Notes under the pieces: model-generated
Told to the model about the DNA's origin: nothing
What the model saw: only the letters and a program-made list of their open reading frames with translations
The model's database searches: none
Shown here: piece by piece, positions 45,927 through 54,672 of the stretch
Layout: each line of letters opens with the position of its first letter
Numbering within the stretch: position 1 is the first letter of the stretch
Program-made: the position numbers and the translations under genes
DNA from: CAZWRV01 sp964636325
GTDB lineage: Bacteria > Verrucomicrobiota > Lentisphaeria > Victivallales > GWF2-50-93
Length of the DNA: 64,000 nucleotides
NCBI GenBank assembly: GCA_964636325.1
Contig: CAZWRV010000012.1
Location: 1 to 64,000 of the forward strand
Direction: 5' to 3'

Positions 45927-46347
45927 GAATCGCGCATGAATATCCAATATCCGACAAGGAATTGCCCATGACCAATAATCGGAAATTTACATCTTCGGCC
46001 CAGCGGCCGCGGGCCTAACCTGGGAACGCCGAGAAAAAGACGAAGAACGTAGACGAAGACAAGAGACAAAGAAAGAAGGTTGAATAGAATTCAACCCTAT
46101 CAGAAGACGGCGAAGGTAGCGAAGAAGATCGCGGCAAAGATTACGGATAACGGGGAACGGGCAACGGAGAACGGAAATGAAGTTCCAGGAGAGTGACCAT
46201 CTGCGAGATTCGCAGTTCTGTCGATCAGAAACTCGATGGAGGGCGAAGCCGTGCTGAGCCGCGGTTGAGCTCGGCTCAACCCTCCGGAAGACGACAAAGA
46301 TAACGACAAAGTTCGCGACAAAGATGGGCGAGTTTCAGAGGAGATGC
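45927..46347. other. 421-base non-coding gap inside the kdp operon
   Basis: No gene is seen. The stretch is made of AG-rich near-repeats (GACGAAGAACGTAGACGAAG; GGGAACGGGCAACGGAGAAC), a hairpin GGTTGAATAGAATTCAACC (46079-46097), and at 46238-46285 an element bounded by GGAGGG/CCCTCC containing the hairpin GGTTGAG-CTCGG-CTCAACC. The latter belongs to the repeat family also found at 49161 and 60458. In known kdp operons kdpA and kdpB nearly touch. Confidence 0.7.
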
Positions 46348-48423
46348 ATGAAAAAAGACAAGAGCCTGATGTCGAAGGAGATTCTGTATCCTGCCCTGGC
46401 GGGGGCGTTCACAAAGCTCAATCCCGCGCTGCAGGTCAGGAACCCGGTCATGTTCGTGGTTTATGTCGGCTCGATCTTGTGCACCTGCTCCGCGCTAAGC
46501 GGCATTGCCGCTGGTATGTCCGCCTGCTCAGCTGCCGTGCAGATAACAGTCTGGCTCTGGTTCACCGTGCTATTTGCGAACTTCGCGGAAAGCGCCGCGG
46601 AGGCGCAGGGCAAGGCCAGGGCCGACTCGCTTAAGAAGATGCGCAGGGACATCGTCGCGCACCGGAGGACGAAGTCCGGCGGGATCGAGGATGTGGGAGT
46701 GGATGATCTTCGCAAGGGCGATCTTGTAGTCTGCGTCGCGGGCGACTTCATCCCCGGCGACGGAGAGGTGGTCGAGGGGATAGCCAGCATCGACGAGTCG
46801 GCCATCACCGGCGAATCGGCGCCGGTGATCCGCGAGTCGGGCGGCGACAGGAGCGCGGTGACCGGTGGAACCAGGGTGATATCAGACAAAATCCTCGTCA
46901 GGATAAGCGCAGAGGCCGGCAGCACCTTCATCGACAAGATCATTCTGATGGTGGAGAATGCCAGCAGGAAGAAGACGCCGGGCGAGATTGCGCTGACGAT
47001 CCTCCTCGCGGGTCTGTCCATCATATTTCTTGCCGCGGTCGTCACGCTCTATCCGCTCGCGGCCTATTCCGCAAAGGAGGCCGGCTGCGGGATTCCTCTT
47101 TCGGTGATTTCGCTTACGGCGCTGCTCGTCTGCCTGATTCCGACGACGATAGGAAGCCTGCTGTCGGCGATCGGGATATCCGGGATTTCACGCCTGATGT
47201 CGCACAACATCGTCGCGACGTCCGGAAGGGCGGTCGAGGCCGCAGGTGACATCGACGTCCTGCTGATAGACAAGACGGGGACGATCACATACGGCAACCG
47301 GATGGCCTCCGAGCTCATACCGGCGCCCGGGATTCCGGTCGCGGTCCTGACTGAAGCCGCCCTGGCGGCCTCGGCCACCGACGGGACGCCGGAAGGCAAG
47401 TCCATCGTCCAGTTCATCAGTAACGCATACGGCATGCAGGCGCAGCCCTCTTCCGCCGAAGCAGTATCCTTCGTCCCGTTTTCCGCGAAGACCAGGATGA
47501 GCGGCGTCGATTCCAAGGACGATGCTAAGTCCGTGAGAAAGGGCGCATACGAGGCCGTCCGGGCCTGGGTCATTTCAAGGGGGGGCGACTTCCCCGAGGA
47601 GCTGCGCCATGTCTGCGAGCGTATTTCCAAAAGTGGAGGCACGCCTCTCGCCGTCGCGCTCGGATCAAGGGTCGTCGGGATCATACATCTGAAGGACGTG
47701 ATCAAGGCCGGCATAAGGGAGCGCTTCTCGCGCATGAGGACAGTCGGCATAAAGACGATAATGATAACGGGCGACAATCCCCTCACCGCCGCGGCGATCG
47801 CCGCCGAGTCGGGGGTCAGCGACTACATCGCCGAGGCCACCCCCGAAACTAAGCTCGAATGCATCAGGAGGGAGCAGGCGGAGGGGCACATGGTTGCGAT
47901 GATCGGCGACGGAACCAACGACGCCCCGGCGCTCGCGCAGTCCGATGTCGGCATCGCCATGGCGTCGGGCACGCAGACGGCACGTGAGGCCGGCAACATG
48001 CTCGACCTGGACAGCAACCCTGCGAAACTCATCGAGATGGTTGAGATCGGCAAGCAGCTTCTCATGACAAGGGGCACGCTCACGACCTTCTCAATCGCGA
48101 ACGACGTGGCAAAATACTTCGCGATACTGCCCGCCTTGTTCGTGGGGCTTTATACGGCGGAAGGCAAGCCCGGGCCTCTCGCTGCGCTGAACATCATGGG
48201 CCTCGCCTCGCCGGACAGCGCGATTCTGAGCGCGGTGATCTTCAACGCCCTGATAATCGTAGCGCTCATACCTCTCGCGCTGCGCGGTGTGAAATACGAG
48301 CCTGCGAGCGCTGGAATCCTGCTGCGGAAAAACCTGCTGGTATACGGGCTCGGCGGAATCGCCGCGCCGTTCGCCGGAATAAAGCTGATTGACATGTTCA
48401 TCAACGCAGTGCGCCTGATTTGA
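46348..48423 (+). CDS. kdpB: KdpB, P-type ATPase subunit of the Kdp system
   Basis: 691 residues from the ATG at 46348 (AGAGGAG upstream); the frame opens 24 bases earlier. It has SAITGESAPV in the actuator domain, CLIPTTIGSLLSAIGISG in the membrane helix that couples to transport, DKTGTITYGNR with phosphorylated Asp308, TIMITGDNPLTAAAIA, and MIGDGTNDAPALAQSDVGIA. All P-type ATPase catalytic motifs are intact. It hydrolyses ATP to drive K+ uptake through KdpA. Confidence 0.97.
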   Translation: MKKDKSLMSKEILYPALAGAFTKLNPALQVRNPVMFVVYVGSILCTCSALSGIAAGMSACSAAVQITVWLWFTVLFANFAESAAEAQGKARADSLKKMRRDIVAHRRTKSGGIEDVGVDDLRKGDLVVCVAGDFIPGDGEVVEGIASIDESAITGESAPVIRESGGDRSAVTGGTRVISDKILVRISAEAGSTFIDKIILMVENASRKKTPGEIALTILLAGLSIIFLAAVVTLYPLAAYSAKEAGCGIPLSVISLTALLVCLIPTTIGSLLSAIGISGISRLMSHNIVATSGRAVEAAGDIDVLLIDKTGTITYGNRMASELIPAPGIPVAVLTEAALAASATDGTPEGKSIVQFISNAYGMQAQPSSAEAVSFVPFSAKTRMSGVDSKDDAKSVRKGAYEAVRAWVISRGGDFPEELRHVCERISKSGGTPLAVALGSRVVGIIHLKDVIKAGIRERFSRMRTVGIKTIMITGDNPLTAAAIAAESGVSDYIAEATPETKLECIRREQAEGHMVAMIGDGTNDAPALAQSDVGIAMASGTQTAREAGNMLDLDSNPAKLIEMVEIGKQLLMTRGTLTTFSIANDVAKYFAILPALFVGLYTAEGKPGPLAALNIMGLASPDSAILSAVIFNALIIVALIPLALRGVKYEPASAGILLRKNLLVYGLGGIAAPFAGIKLIDMFINAVRLI

Positions 48424-48540
48424 GGCTGCGGCAGACTCCCGATGCCGGGCATGGGGGATGGTGAATAGTGAATTGCGGATGGTGAGCGCACGTCGCAGGT
48501 CGCTAGTCGTGAGCCACCGGAGATCGAACCTCGGAATGAA

Positions 48541-49110
48541 ATGATGAGAAATTTGAGGTCAGTTCTTACTTCGCTCTTGTATCTGCTGTTTATGACGGCG
48601 GTCACCGGGCTCATGTATCCGCTAGCGGTGACGCTGCTTGCGCAAATTCTTTTCCCTTTCCAGTCAAACGGAAGCATGATCGCCTCCGGAAACGGGGAGA
48701 GAGGTTCCAGGCTTATCGGCCAGGAATTCAAGTCGAACCGTTTTTTCCAGGGGCGGCCTTCCTGCTCGTCGTATGATCCGCTCGCTTCAGGGGCATCCAA
48801 TCTCGCCGTTGCAAACCTCGCGCTGAAGGCGGAGGCGGACAGGCGCAGGGAGGCATGGCGGAAGAAATACGGGGGCACCGCAGTTCCGGAAGAGATGCTC
48901 CATGCCTCGGCAAGCGGGCTGGATCCTGAGATAAGTCCCGAGGCCGCCATGCTCCAGGTCGACCGCGTCGCAGGAGCCAGAGGATACGGCGCGGATAAAA
49001 AACGCAGATTGGAGGAGTATATTAAGCGTCAAGCGGCGACGGGCATGTCGTTCCTGCGCATACCGCGGATCAATGTTGTCGAATTGAACATGATGCTGGA
49101 AAACAACTGA
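48541..49110 (+). CDS. kdpC: KdpC subunit of the Kdp ATPase
   Basis: 189 residues. One N-terminal membrane helix (LYLLFMTAVTGLMYPLAVTL) then the KdpC domain: GSRLIGQEFKSNRFFQGRPS, YDPLASGASNLAVANLAL, VPEEMLHASASGLDPEISPE and a C-terminal NVVELNMMLEN. The Gly-Leu-Asp-Pro-x-Ile-Ser-Pro motif is diagnostic. KdpC is thought to raise the ATP affinity of KdpB. The 117-base gap ahead of it holds only a degenerate GATGGTGAATAGTGAATTGC-type repeat, with no obvious ribosome site beyond GGAATGAA. Confidence 0.95.
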   Translation: MMRNLRSVLTSLLYLLFMTAVTGLMYPLAVTLLAQILFPFQSNGSMIASGNGERGSRLIGQEFKSNRFFQGRPSCSSYDPLASGASNLAVANLALKAEADRRREAWRKKYGGTAVPEEMLHASASGLDPEISPEAAMLQVDRVAGARGYGADKKRRLEEYIKRQAATGMSFLRIPRINVVELNMMLENN

Positions 49111-49160
49111 CCGTGATAAATCCGGATTTTCTGACCCGCCCACTGTGAAAATTTAAAGGA

Positions 49161-49230
49161 CGGCTCAGCATGGCTTTGCCCTCCGACCGGAACATGCGCG
49201 AAATGCGGAGGGTTGAGGCGTGCTCAACCG
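49161..49230. repeat. Interspersed palindromic element between kdpC and kdpD
   Basis: CGGCTCAGCATGGCTTTGCC followed by CTCC, about 20 bases, then GGAGGG and the hairpin GGTTGAG-GCGTG-CTCAACC. Members of the same family are at 46238-46285 (reverse orientation) and 60458-60530, and a partial one at 10167-10185. The 49111-49362 gap is otherwise empty of genes. Confidence 0.6.
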
Positions 49231-49362
49231 TGTTTGAAATAGGCTCATATGAATGCAATCGGTTGCCATCGACCGGGCCCGGCCGCGGCCGGGGGCATTC
49301 GCAACATCGCCAGAGGCTTGCTGCATGAATGCTGCTGCGGCTGGCGCTTTCAAAAGGTGCCG

Positions 49363-52014
49363 ATGATGAAGAGCGACGGACGTCCGGATCCCGAGGAACT
49401 GCTCTCCAAGATAAGCCGCAGGAAGGGCGGCAGGGGGCGGCTCAAGATATTCTTCGGAATGTCGCCCGGGGTCGGAAAGACATATGCCATGCTCAAGGAG
49501 GGGCAGACCCTCGTCGCACGCGGAGAGGATGTCGTCATCGGATGGATGGAGTCCCACGGCAGGAATGAGACGGACGAGCTTGCCCGTGGGTTCGAGACGG
49601 TACAGCGCAAGACGGTTGAATATCGCGGGATCAGCCTTTCGGACATGGATCTGGACGCGGTCTTGGCACGCAGGCCGGACTTCGCCCTGGTCGATGAACT
49701 CGCCCACACGAACTCCCCGGGGCTCAGGCATCCGAAGCGCTACCAGGACGTCGAGGACATACTGGACGCCGGGATCAACGTCCTTACCACCGTCAATATC
49801 CAGCATCTGGAGTCGATCGCGGACGTCGTCGAGGATATGTCCGGCGCAAGGATACAGGAGAGGATACCGGACGCGATATTCGACCAGGCCGACGAGGTGC
49901 AGCTCGTTGACATATCCCCGGAGGAGCTGATATCGAGGCTGGAGGAGGGCAAGGTCTATACGGCGGACAAGACGCGCGACGCCGTCGAGAACTTCTTCAA
50001 GAGGGAGAACCTCGCCATCCTGCGCGAACTGTCCCTGCGCCACGCCTCCCAGGTCGCGAGCCATCAGCTCAGCAACCTGCTCTCCGGAGGAGGAGGCCCG
50101 CTTTCCGCTGCCGTCGGCCAGAATGTCCTGGTCGCAGTCGGCCCCGCTCCGAACAGCGAGCACCTGATCCGCTGGGCGCGCCGCTTCACATACAACTTGA
50201 AAGCACCTTGGATCTGCCTCAACGTGGAGACCGGTCGGCCGTTGTCCGAATTCTCCATGGACTGCCTCACGAAAAACCTGACGCTCGCCAGGAACCTCGG
50301 CGCAAAAGTCGTCAGCATCCCCGGCGACAACGTTGCCGACGCCGTGATGGACTATGCCCGGAAGACCGGAGTTTCCATCATCGTCGTAGGCAAGAGCGCG
50401 CCAGGCATCGCCAGCAGGCTTCTGAGGAGGGACTCCCTGACCGAGCGGATAATCCGCTCGTCCGGCAAGATCACGGTCGTGGCCGTGCAGGAGAAGACGT
50501 CCAAGGAGGACGTAGGCCAGGAACTGGAGCCGGGGATCGGGGAGGCGCTGTCCCGCCAATATTTGATGGCGGCGCTGTCCGTGTGCGCCGCGACCGCGCT
50601 GAACTTCTTTGTGATCCAGTCGTACTGGTCGGCGTCGATATTCTACCTTGCCACGATCAGCCTTCTGGCGCTTAAGCTTGAACCGCGCCCGGTGTTCATA
50701 GCCGCCTGCCTTTCCGCGCTCTGCTGGAACTACTTCTTCATCCCGCCGAGGTTCACGGTCGCCATCAGCAAGTTGGAAGACATAATGATGTTTCTCCTGT
50801 ATTTCCTGATTGCTCTATCTTCCGGCTGGATGACGAGCCGTCTCAGGACGAACGAGAGGATGCTTAAGATCCGCGAGCAGAGGATGTCGCTCATCAACGA
50901 GCTTTCATGCGAGCTTGTAAAGGTCAACGGCGCCGTGAACGTGGTGAAGGCGGGCCTCGAATATGTCGCCTGCGCCTTAAGCGCCCAAGGCACGGTTGTC
51001 TACTTCAAGGCCGAAGACGGGAACCTATGCGAGTCCCCCGTAGTCTCGACGGATGATGGGGCGGACGAGAAGGAAAGATCGGCCGCGAGATTCTGCTTTG
51101 CCTCGGGACAGGCCACCGGCCGCTTCACCACCACGCTTCCGTCCGTCAGATACCACTACGTGCCCATGGCGGCGCCCGGCGGAACGATCGGCGTCCTTGG
51201 CGTCCGCCTCGACCATCTGAAGGTGCTCGCGCACGACCAGGAGTCATTCCTCCTGACCATGAGCAGCACGATCTCGCTCGCCGTCGAACGGGAGACGCTT
51301 GCGGAAAAGGACAGGAAGAACATGCTCGTCCGGGAGTCGGAGCGCCTGAGCCGCACCTTGCTGAGCCTCGTATCACACGAGTTCAGGACCCCGCTTACGG
51401 TCATCAAAGGAAGCGCATCGGCGCTCCTCGACCCGGCCACCGCCGAGGACAGGGACGCGAGGGAGGGGCTGGTGGAGGAGATACTGGACAATTCCGACAA
51501 GCTCAACAGCATCGCCGAAAACCTTCTCTCGATGAACCTGCTGCAGTCCGGCAAGTTGAAGCTGAAGATCGCCGCCGCAGACCCCGGGGAAATCGTCTCC
51601 CTGGCTAGAAGGCAGGCCGCCAAGGAACTCGACGGCAGGCCGATGTCCGTCATAATCCCGGACGATCCCCCGCCAGTCCGATGCGACATCGTCCTCATGA
51701 TACAGGTGATTGCAAACCTGCTCCAGAACGCCGCCAGGCACACCGCCCCCGGCACTCCAGTAGAGGTGAAGGTGGAGCTGATCGGCAATGAGCTCTGCTT
51801 CTCCGTCCGGGATTCCGGACCAGGCGTGAAGGAGGATGAGCTGCCCCACATCTTCGAGAAGTTCTACAAGGCCGAGCGCGGCGGCAAGGGTGGAACCGGC
51901 CTGGGGCTATCCATCTGCAGGGGCATCGTCGAGGCCCATAATGGAACTATAACGGCAAGAAACAGAACCGGCGGCGGCCTCTCGGTCGAGGTCATGCTGC
52001 CGCTGGACAATTGA
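49363..52014 (+). CDS. kdpD: KdpD, osmosensitive K+ sensor histidine kinase
   Basis: 883 residues from the ATG at 49363 (AAAGGTG upstream); the open frame begins at 49249 inside the repeat region and is not favoured. Domains in order: KdpD N-terminal nucleotide-binding domain with Walker A GMSPGVGKTYAML at about 32-44 and DELAHTNSPGLRHPKRYQD; a USP-like domain (VLVAVGPAPNSEHLIRWARR); four membrane helices around 400-490; a GAF-like domain; HisKA with VSHEFRTPLT (phosphorylated His672); and HATPase with NLLQNAARH and GTGLGLSICRGIVEAH. It senses low K+ and phosphorylates KdpE. It lies ten bases from kdpE. Confidence 0.96.
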   Translation: MMKSDGRPDPEELLSKISRRKGGRGRLKIFFGMSPGVGKTYAMLKEGQTLVARGEDVVIGWMESHGRNETDELARGFETVQRKTVEYRGISLSDMDLDAVLARRPDFALVDELAHTNSPGLRHPKRYQDVEDILDAGINVLTTVNIQHLESIADVVEDMSGARIQERIPDAIFDQADEVQLVDISPEELISRLEEGKVYTADKTRDAVENFFKRENLAILRELSLRHASQVASHQLSNLLSGGGGPLSAAVGQNVLVAVGPAPNSEHLIRWARRFTYNLKAPWICLNVETGRPLSEFSMDCLTKNLTLARNLGAKVVSIPGDNVADAVMDYARKTGVSIIVVGKSAPGIASRLLRRDSLTERIIRSSGKITVVAVQEKTSKEDVGQELEPGIGEALSRQYLMAALSVCAATALNFFVIQSYWSASIFYLATISLLALKLEPRPVFIAACLSALCWNYFFIPPRFTVAISKLEDIMMFLLYFLIALSSGWMTSRLRTNERMLKIREQRMSLINELSCELVKVNGAVNVVKAGLEYVACALSAQGTVVYFKAEDGNLCESPVVSTDDGADEKERSAARFCFASGQATGRFTTTLPSVRYHYVPMAAPGGTIGVLGVRLDHLKVLAHDQESFLLTMSSTISLAVERETLAEKDRKNMLVRESERLSRTLLSLVSHEFRTPLTVIKGSASALLDPATAEDRDAREGLVEEILDNSDKLNSIAENLLSMNLLQSGKLKLKIAAADPGEIVSLARRQAAKELDGRPMSVIIPDDPPPVRCDIVLMIQVIANLLQNAARHTAPGTPVEVKVELIGNELCFSVRDSGPGVKEDELPHIFEKFYKAERGGKGGTGLGLSICRGIVEAHNGTITARNRTGGGLSVEVMLPLDN

Positions 52015-52023
52015 GGAGCACAT

Positions 52024-52704
52024 ATGAAGCGCGTTCTTGTGATCGACGACGAAGTCCACATCAGGAGGCTGTTAGAGATCAGCCTCGGCAAGAAGGAATA
52101 CGACGTCTACGGGGCCGAAACGGGGCTCGAAGGCGTCCAGATGCTCCAGTCGGCCAGGCCGGACATCATCCTCCTCGACCTCAACCTGCCGGACAAGGAC
52201 GGTCTTTCCGTCCTGAAGGAAATCAGGGAGTGGAGCAGCATACCGATCATCATACTTTCGGTGAGGAACGCACAGGAGGACATCGTCGCGCTGCTCAATG
52301 CCGGCGCCGACGACTACCTCGTAAAGCCATTCAACACCGAGGAGCTTGTCGCAAGGATGAACGTCGCCCTCAGGCACCAGAGGCCCGACAGCAAGGAGTC
52401 CATGTTCTGCACCGGGAACCTTCTCGTGGACTTCGAAGACAGGAAAGTGAAGATCGACGGCGCCGAGATCAGCGTCACTCCGACCGAATACAGCATACTC
52501 AGTTTCCTGGCCCGCAATCCGGGCAGGATTGTCACCCACGGGAGGCTGCTCAAGGAGCTTTGGGGGCCTATCTCCGACGCCGAAAGCGGAAGCCTCCGCG
52601 TTCACATATCCTCACTCAGGAAGAAGATCGAAGCGGATCCGTCCCGCCCGGAACTGCTCATAACCGAGCCGAGCATCGGATACCGGCTTGCGGTCAGGAA
52701 ATGA
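52024..52704 (+). CDS. kdpE: KdpE, OmpR/PhoB-family response regulator
   Basis: 226 residues, GAGGAG upstream of the ATG. The receiver domain starts KRVLVIDDEVHIRRLLEISL and has the phosphorylated Asp52 in IILLDLNLPDKDG, with conserved Lys in LVKPFN. The C-terminal winged helix includes ISVTPTEYSILSFLARNPGR, LLKELWG and LRVHISSLRKKIE. It would activate kdpFABC, probably at the phased TTCTTAACG repeats at 44041-44081. Confidence 0.96.
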   Translation: MKRVLVIDDEVHIRRLLEISLGKKEYDVYGAETGLEGVQMLQSARPDIILLDLNLPDKDGLSVLKEIREWSSIPIIILSVRNAQEDIVALLNAGADDYLVKPFNTEELVARMNVALRHQRPDSKESMFCTGNLLVDFEDRKVKIDGAEISVTPTEYSILSFLARNPGRIVTHGRLLKELWGPISDAESGSLRVHISSLRKKIEADPSRPELLITEPSIGYRLAVRK

Positions 52705-52714
52705 CGGAGGCTTT

Positions 52715-53176
52715 ATGAATCTTCATGATATTTTCACCCCCGACAGGATAATCCTCCGTCTCAAGGCGGAGGACAAAGACGGCGCCTTCGAGGAGCTTGT
52801 CGGTCGCCTGACCGAGGCGACCGGAATCCCTAGGAGCGAAGAGTTCCTCAAGGTCATCAGGGACAGGGAGCTTGTGATGTCGACAGGAATAAAGAACGGT
52901 GTCGCGATCCCGCACGGAAAGCTTGACGGCCTGGCGGAGATCATAGGCGTCCTTGGAATATCGCAGATGGGGATAGACTATAACTCCTTGGACAACAGGC
53001 CCGTTCATGTTATCTTCCTCTTCCTGAGTCCGAAGGACTGGCCCGAGGAGCATCTCGCGCTATTGGGCGGCATCTCCAAGTTCCTGGAAAACAGGAAGCT
53101 TGTTACGGCGCTTAGGGCCGTCAGAACCGCCGAGTCGGCAGCCCGGATCCTGCGGGGCGATCCCGCCGATGCCTGA
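52715..53176 (+). CDS. ptsN: EIIA-Ntr-type (PtsN-like) PTS phosphocarrier
   Basis: 153 residues from the ATG at 52715, with CGGAGG four bases upstream and ten bases after the kdpE stop; the longer frame from 52688 overlaps kdpE. PTS EIIA type-2 fold: FEELVGRLTEATGIPRSEEF, then STGIKNGVAIPHGKLDGLAE with active His67, and VHVIFLFLSPKDWPEEHLAL. Enzyme IIA-Ntr of E. coli is known to bind KdpD and raise kdp expression, so its place as the last kdp-operon gene suggests the same control here. Whether this protein is phosphorylated depends on EI/NPr genes outside the window. Confidence 0.85.
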   Translation: MNLHDIFTPDRIILRLKAEDKDGAFEELVGRLTEATGIPRSEEFLKVIRDRELVMSTGIKNGVAIPHGKLDGLAEIIGVLGISQMGIDYNSLDNRPVHVIFLFLSPKDWPEEHLALLGGISKFLENRKLVTALRAVRTAESAARILRGDPADA

Positions 53177-53201
53177 GCGGCTTTAGCGGTTGTATGCGGC
53201 C

Positions 53202-53231
53202 ATAAAAAAAGGCCGGGGTCTTACCCGGCCT
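53202..53231 (-). terminator. Intrinsic terminator for the small lipoprotein gene
   Basis: On the minus strand, hairpin AGGCCGGG-TAAGAC-CCCGGCCT is followed at once by TTTTTTTATG. It lies 35 bases after the lipoprotein stop codon. On the plus strand there is no T-run, though the hairpin may also mark the end of the kdp operon. Confidence 0.85.
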
Positions 53232-53266
53232 AAAGGAGTATAAATAACGTTTCTCTGATGTCGAAT

Positions 53267-53509
53267 CTACTCGGCGGCCTCGGCCTCTTCCGCAGATTTC
53301 TTGGCGTCATCGCCTTTCTTTTCCGCGTCTTTTCCGGCTTCGCCTAATTTCTTCTCGGCGCCTCCCGCTTTCGCACCCGCGTCGCCCGCAGCCTTGTCAA
53401 TTGCGGCGCCCGCTTTTTCTGCCGGACCCTTTTTTTCTCCGCAGCCTGCAAGGGCAGTCAATCCCAGAACCAACGCCGCACCGATCACCAGACTTGTCAG
53501 TCGCTTCAT
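53267..53509 (-). CDS. Small Ala/Lys/Glu-rich lipoprotein
   Basis: 80 residues. A signal peptide with lipobox ([10 protein letters not shown]) would put the modified Cys at residue 23. The mature part is low-complexity and helical ([40 protein letters not shown]), similar in texture to entericidin-like or LEA-like stress proteins. GGGGG lies upstream of the ATG and a strong terminator downstream, so it is a monocistronic gene convergent with kdp. Function unknown; envelope stress protection is a guess. Confidence 0.75.
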   Translation of the reverse strand: MKRLTSLVIGAALVLGLTALAGCGEKKGPAEKAGAAIDKAAGDAGAKAGGAEKKLGEAGKDAEKKGDDAKKSAEEAEAAE

Positions 53510-53743
53510 AATTCAGCCCCCTTATTTTATTATGTTGCATACAAGTTATACCATGTGTCGTGGAATACAATTGTAATCCGCCCTGCCATATTCTATCCGG
53601 AAGAACCCCATATTCAAATCCGCTGTTTTATCGAATCTGCACTTGCAAGTGCGGCCTGCATATGTTATAATTATATTAAGATAATTGAATCTCATGTCTT
53701 TTTTGTCCATTTGGGCAGTCGTGAGTTTGCTAGGGAGCGGCGC

Positions 53744-54655
53744 ATGAGAACGGTTCCAGCACATGAAGGCGGAAAGGCGCCGGATGCCGGAATGCAATGC
53801 AATGCCCATCCAATTCTTAATCATTTCACTCCATCCTGTCGCCGGAGCTGGCCATACGAGATCTGCAAGCTGGCATCCGGAATCCGACGCCGCTTTACTC
53901 TCATCGAACTTCTGGTCGTCATAGCGATCATCGCTATTCTCGCGGCAATGCTTCTGCCTGCTTTAGGACGGGCGCGGTTTACGGCGAAGAAGAACGCCTG
54001 CCTGAACAACATCAAGCAGACCTTCTACATCATCGGCCACTACGAGCTGGATGCCGACGGCTATATGGCCCCGAACCATTTTCTTCCCGAAAACACTTGG
54101 AATTCGATGCGGTTCTGGTGGGGGATGCTGATCGAGATGGGATATTGGAACGGGGATGTCGCCAACTCGCTCGACTGCCCGGTGCTGCCCGACATCTTCT
54201 TCAAGGCGCCGGGTTGCGAGGGTTTCAACGGCTACGGATCATGGCGGTGCTACACCCAGTATGACTATGTGGCGAACAGGGCGACTTGGCTGGCAAACCC
54301 CAATTACGTAGGCTGGCCGCGCTATGCCTACAACCATTTTACCGGATACAACGACGGCGACCCGAGCTGGACCCAGCATTTCACCAGGCTCAGCAGGGTG
54401 AAGAACCCGAGCAATAGAATCGCCTTGTCTGATCCCGAGCCTTCCTGGTGGTGGAACGGCACCGATGTGAGGGTGCCTTATTCTTTGTGGAGCATAGACA
54501 GCGTAGGCGACTACATGCGTGCGGACAGGCCGAACACCCCCTTCCCGCACAAGCGCCATCCGAACCTGGCTTATTTCGACGGCCATGCCGACTCGAGGCT
54601 TGTCAACGAGATACAGAACACGGACATCAAGAAAAACAACAGTTTGGAAGAATAG
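53744..54655 (+). CDS. Pseudopilin-like protein with long leader (tandem copy 1)
   Basis: 303 residues from the ATG at 53744 (GGGAG upstream); the open frame reaches 53555. The prepilin motif [20 protein letters not shown] starts only after a leader of about 50 residues ([16 protein letters not shown], then LASGIRRR), far longer than the usual 5-20. No closer ATG exists. The mature part is Trp/Tyr-rich ([28 protein letters not shown]) and has [20 protein letters not shown], the H-x-NLxYFDGH form of the C-terminal motif. It is followed 17 bases later by a close paralogue. Confidence 0.82.
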   Translation: MRTVPAHEGGKAPDAGMQCNAHPILNHFTPSCRRSWPYEICKLASGIRRRFTLIELLVVIAIIAILAAMLLPALGRARFTAKKNACLNNIKQTFYIIGHYELDADGYMAPNHFLPENTWNSMRFWWGMLIEMGYWNGDVANSLDCPVLPDIFFKAPGCEGFNGYGSWRCYTQYDYVANRATWLANPNYVGWPRYAYNHFTGYNDGDPSWTQHFTRLSRVKNPSNRIALSDPEPSWWWNGTDVRVPYSLWSIDSVGDYMRADRPNTPFPHKRHPNLAYFDGHADSRLVNEIQNTDIKKNNSLEE

Positions 54656-54672
54656 TCCATTGGGGGAAACCT

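Noticed and set aside
49165..50559. 464-codon minus-strand frame opposite kdpD
   Set aside because: Shadow of the strongly supported kdpD frame in GC-rich DNA; no motif and no ribosome site.
53211..53231. Terminator for the plus-strand kdp operon
   Set aside because: The hairpin has no T-run on the plus strand; the T-run lies on the minus-strand side, so it was assigned to the lipoprotein gene.
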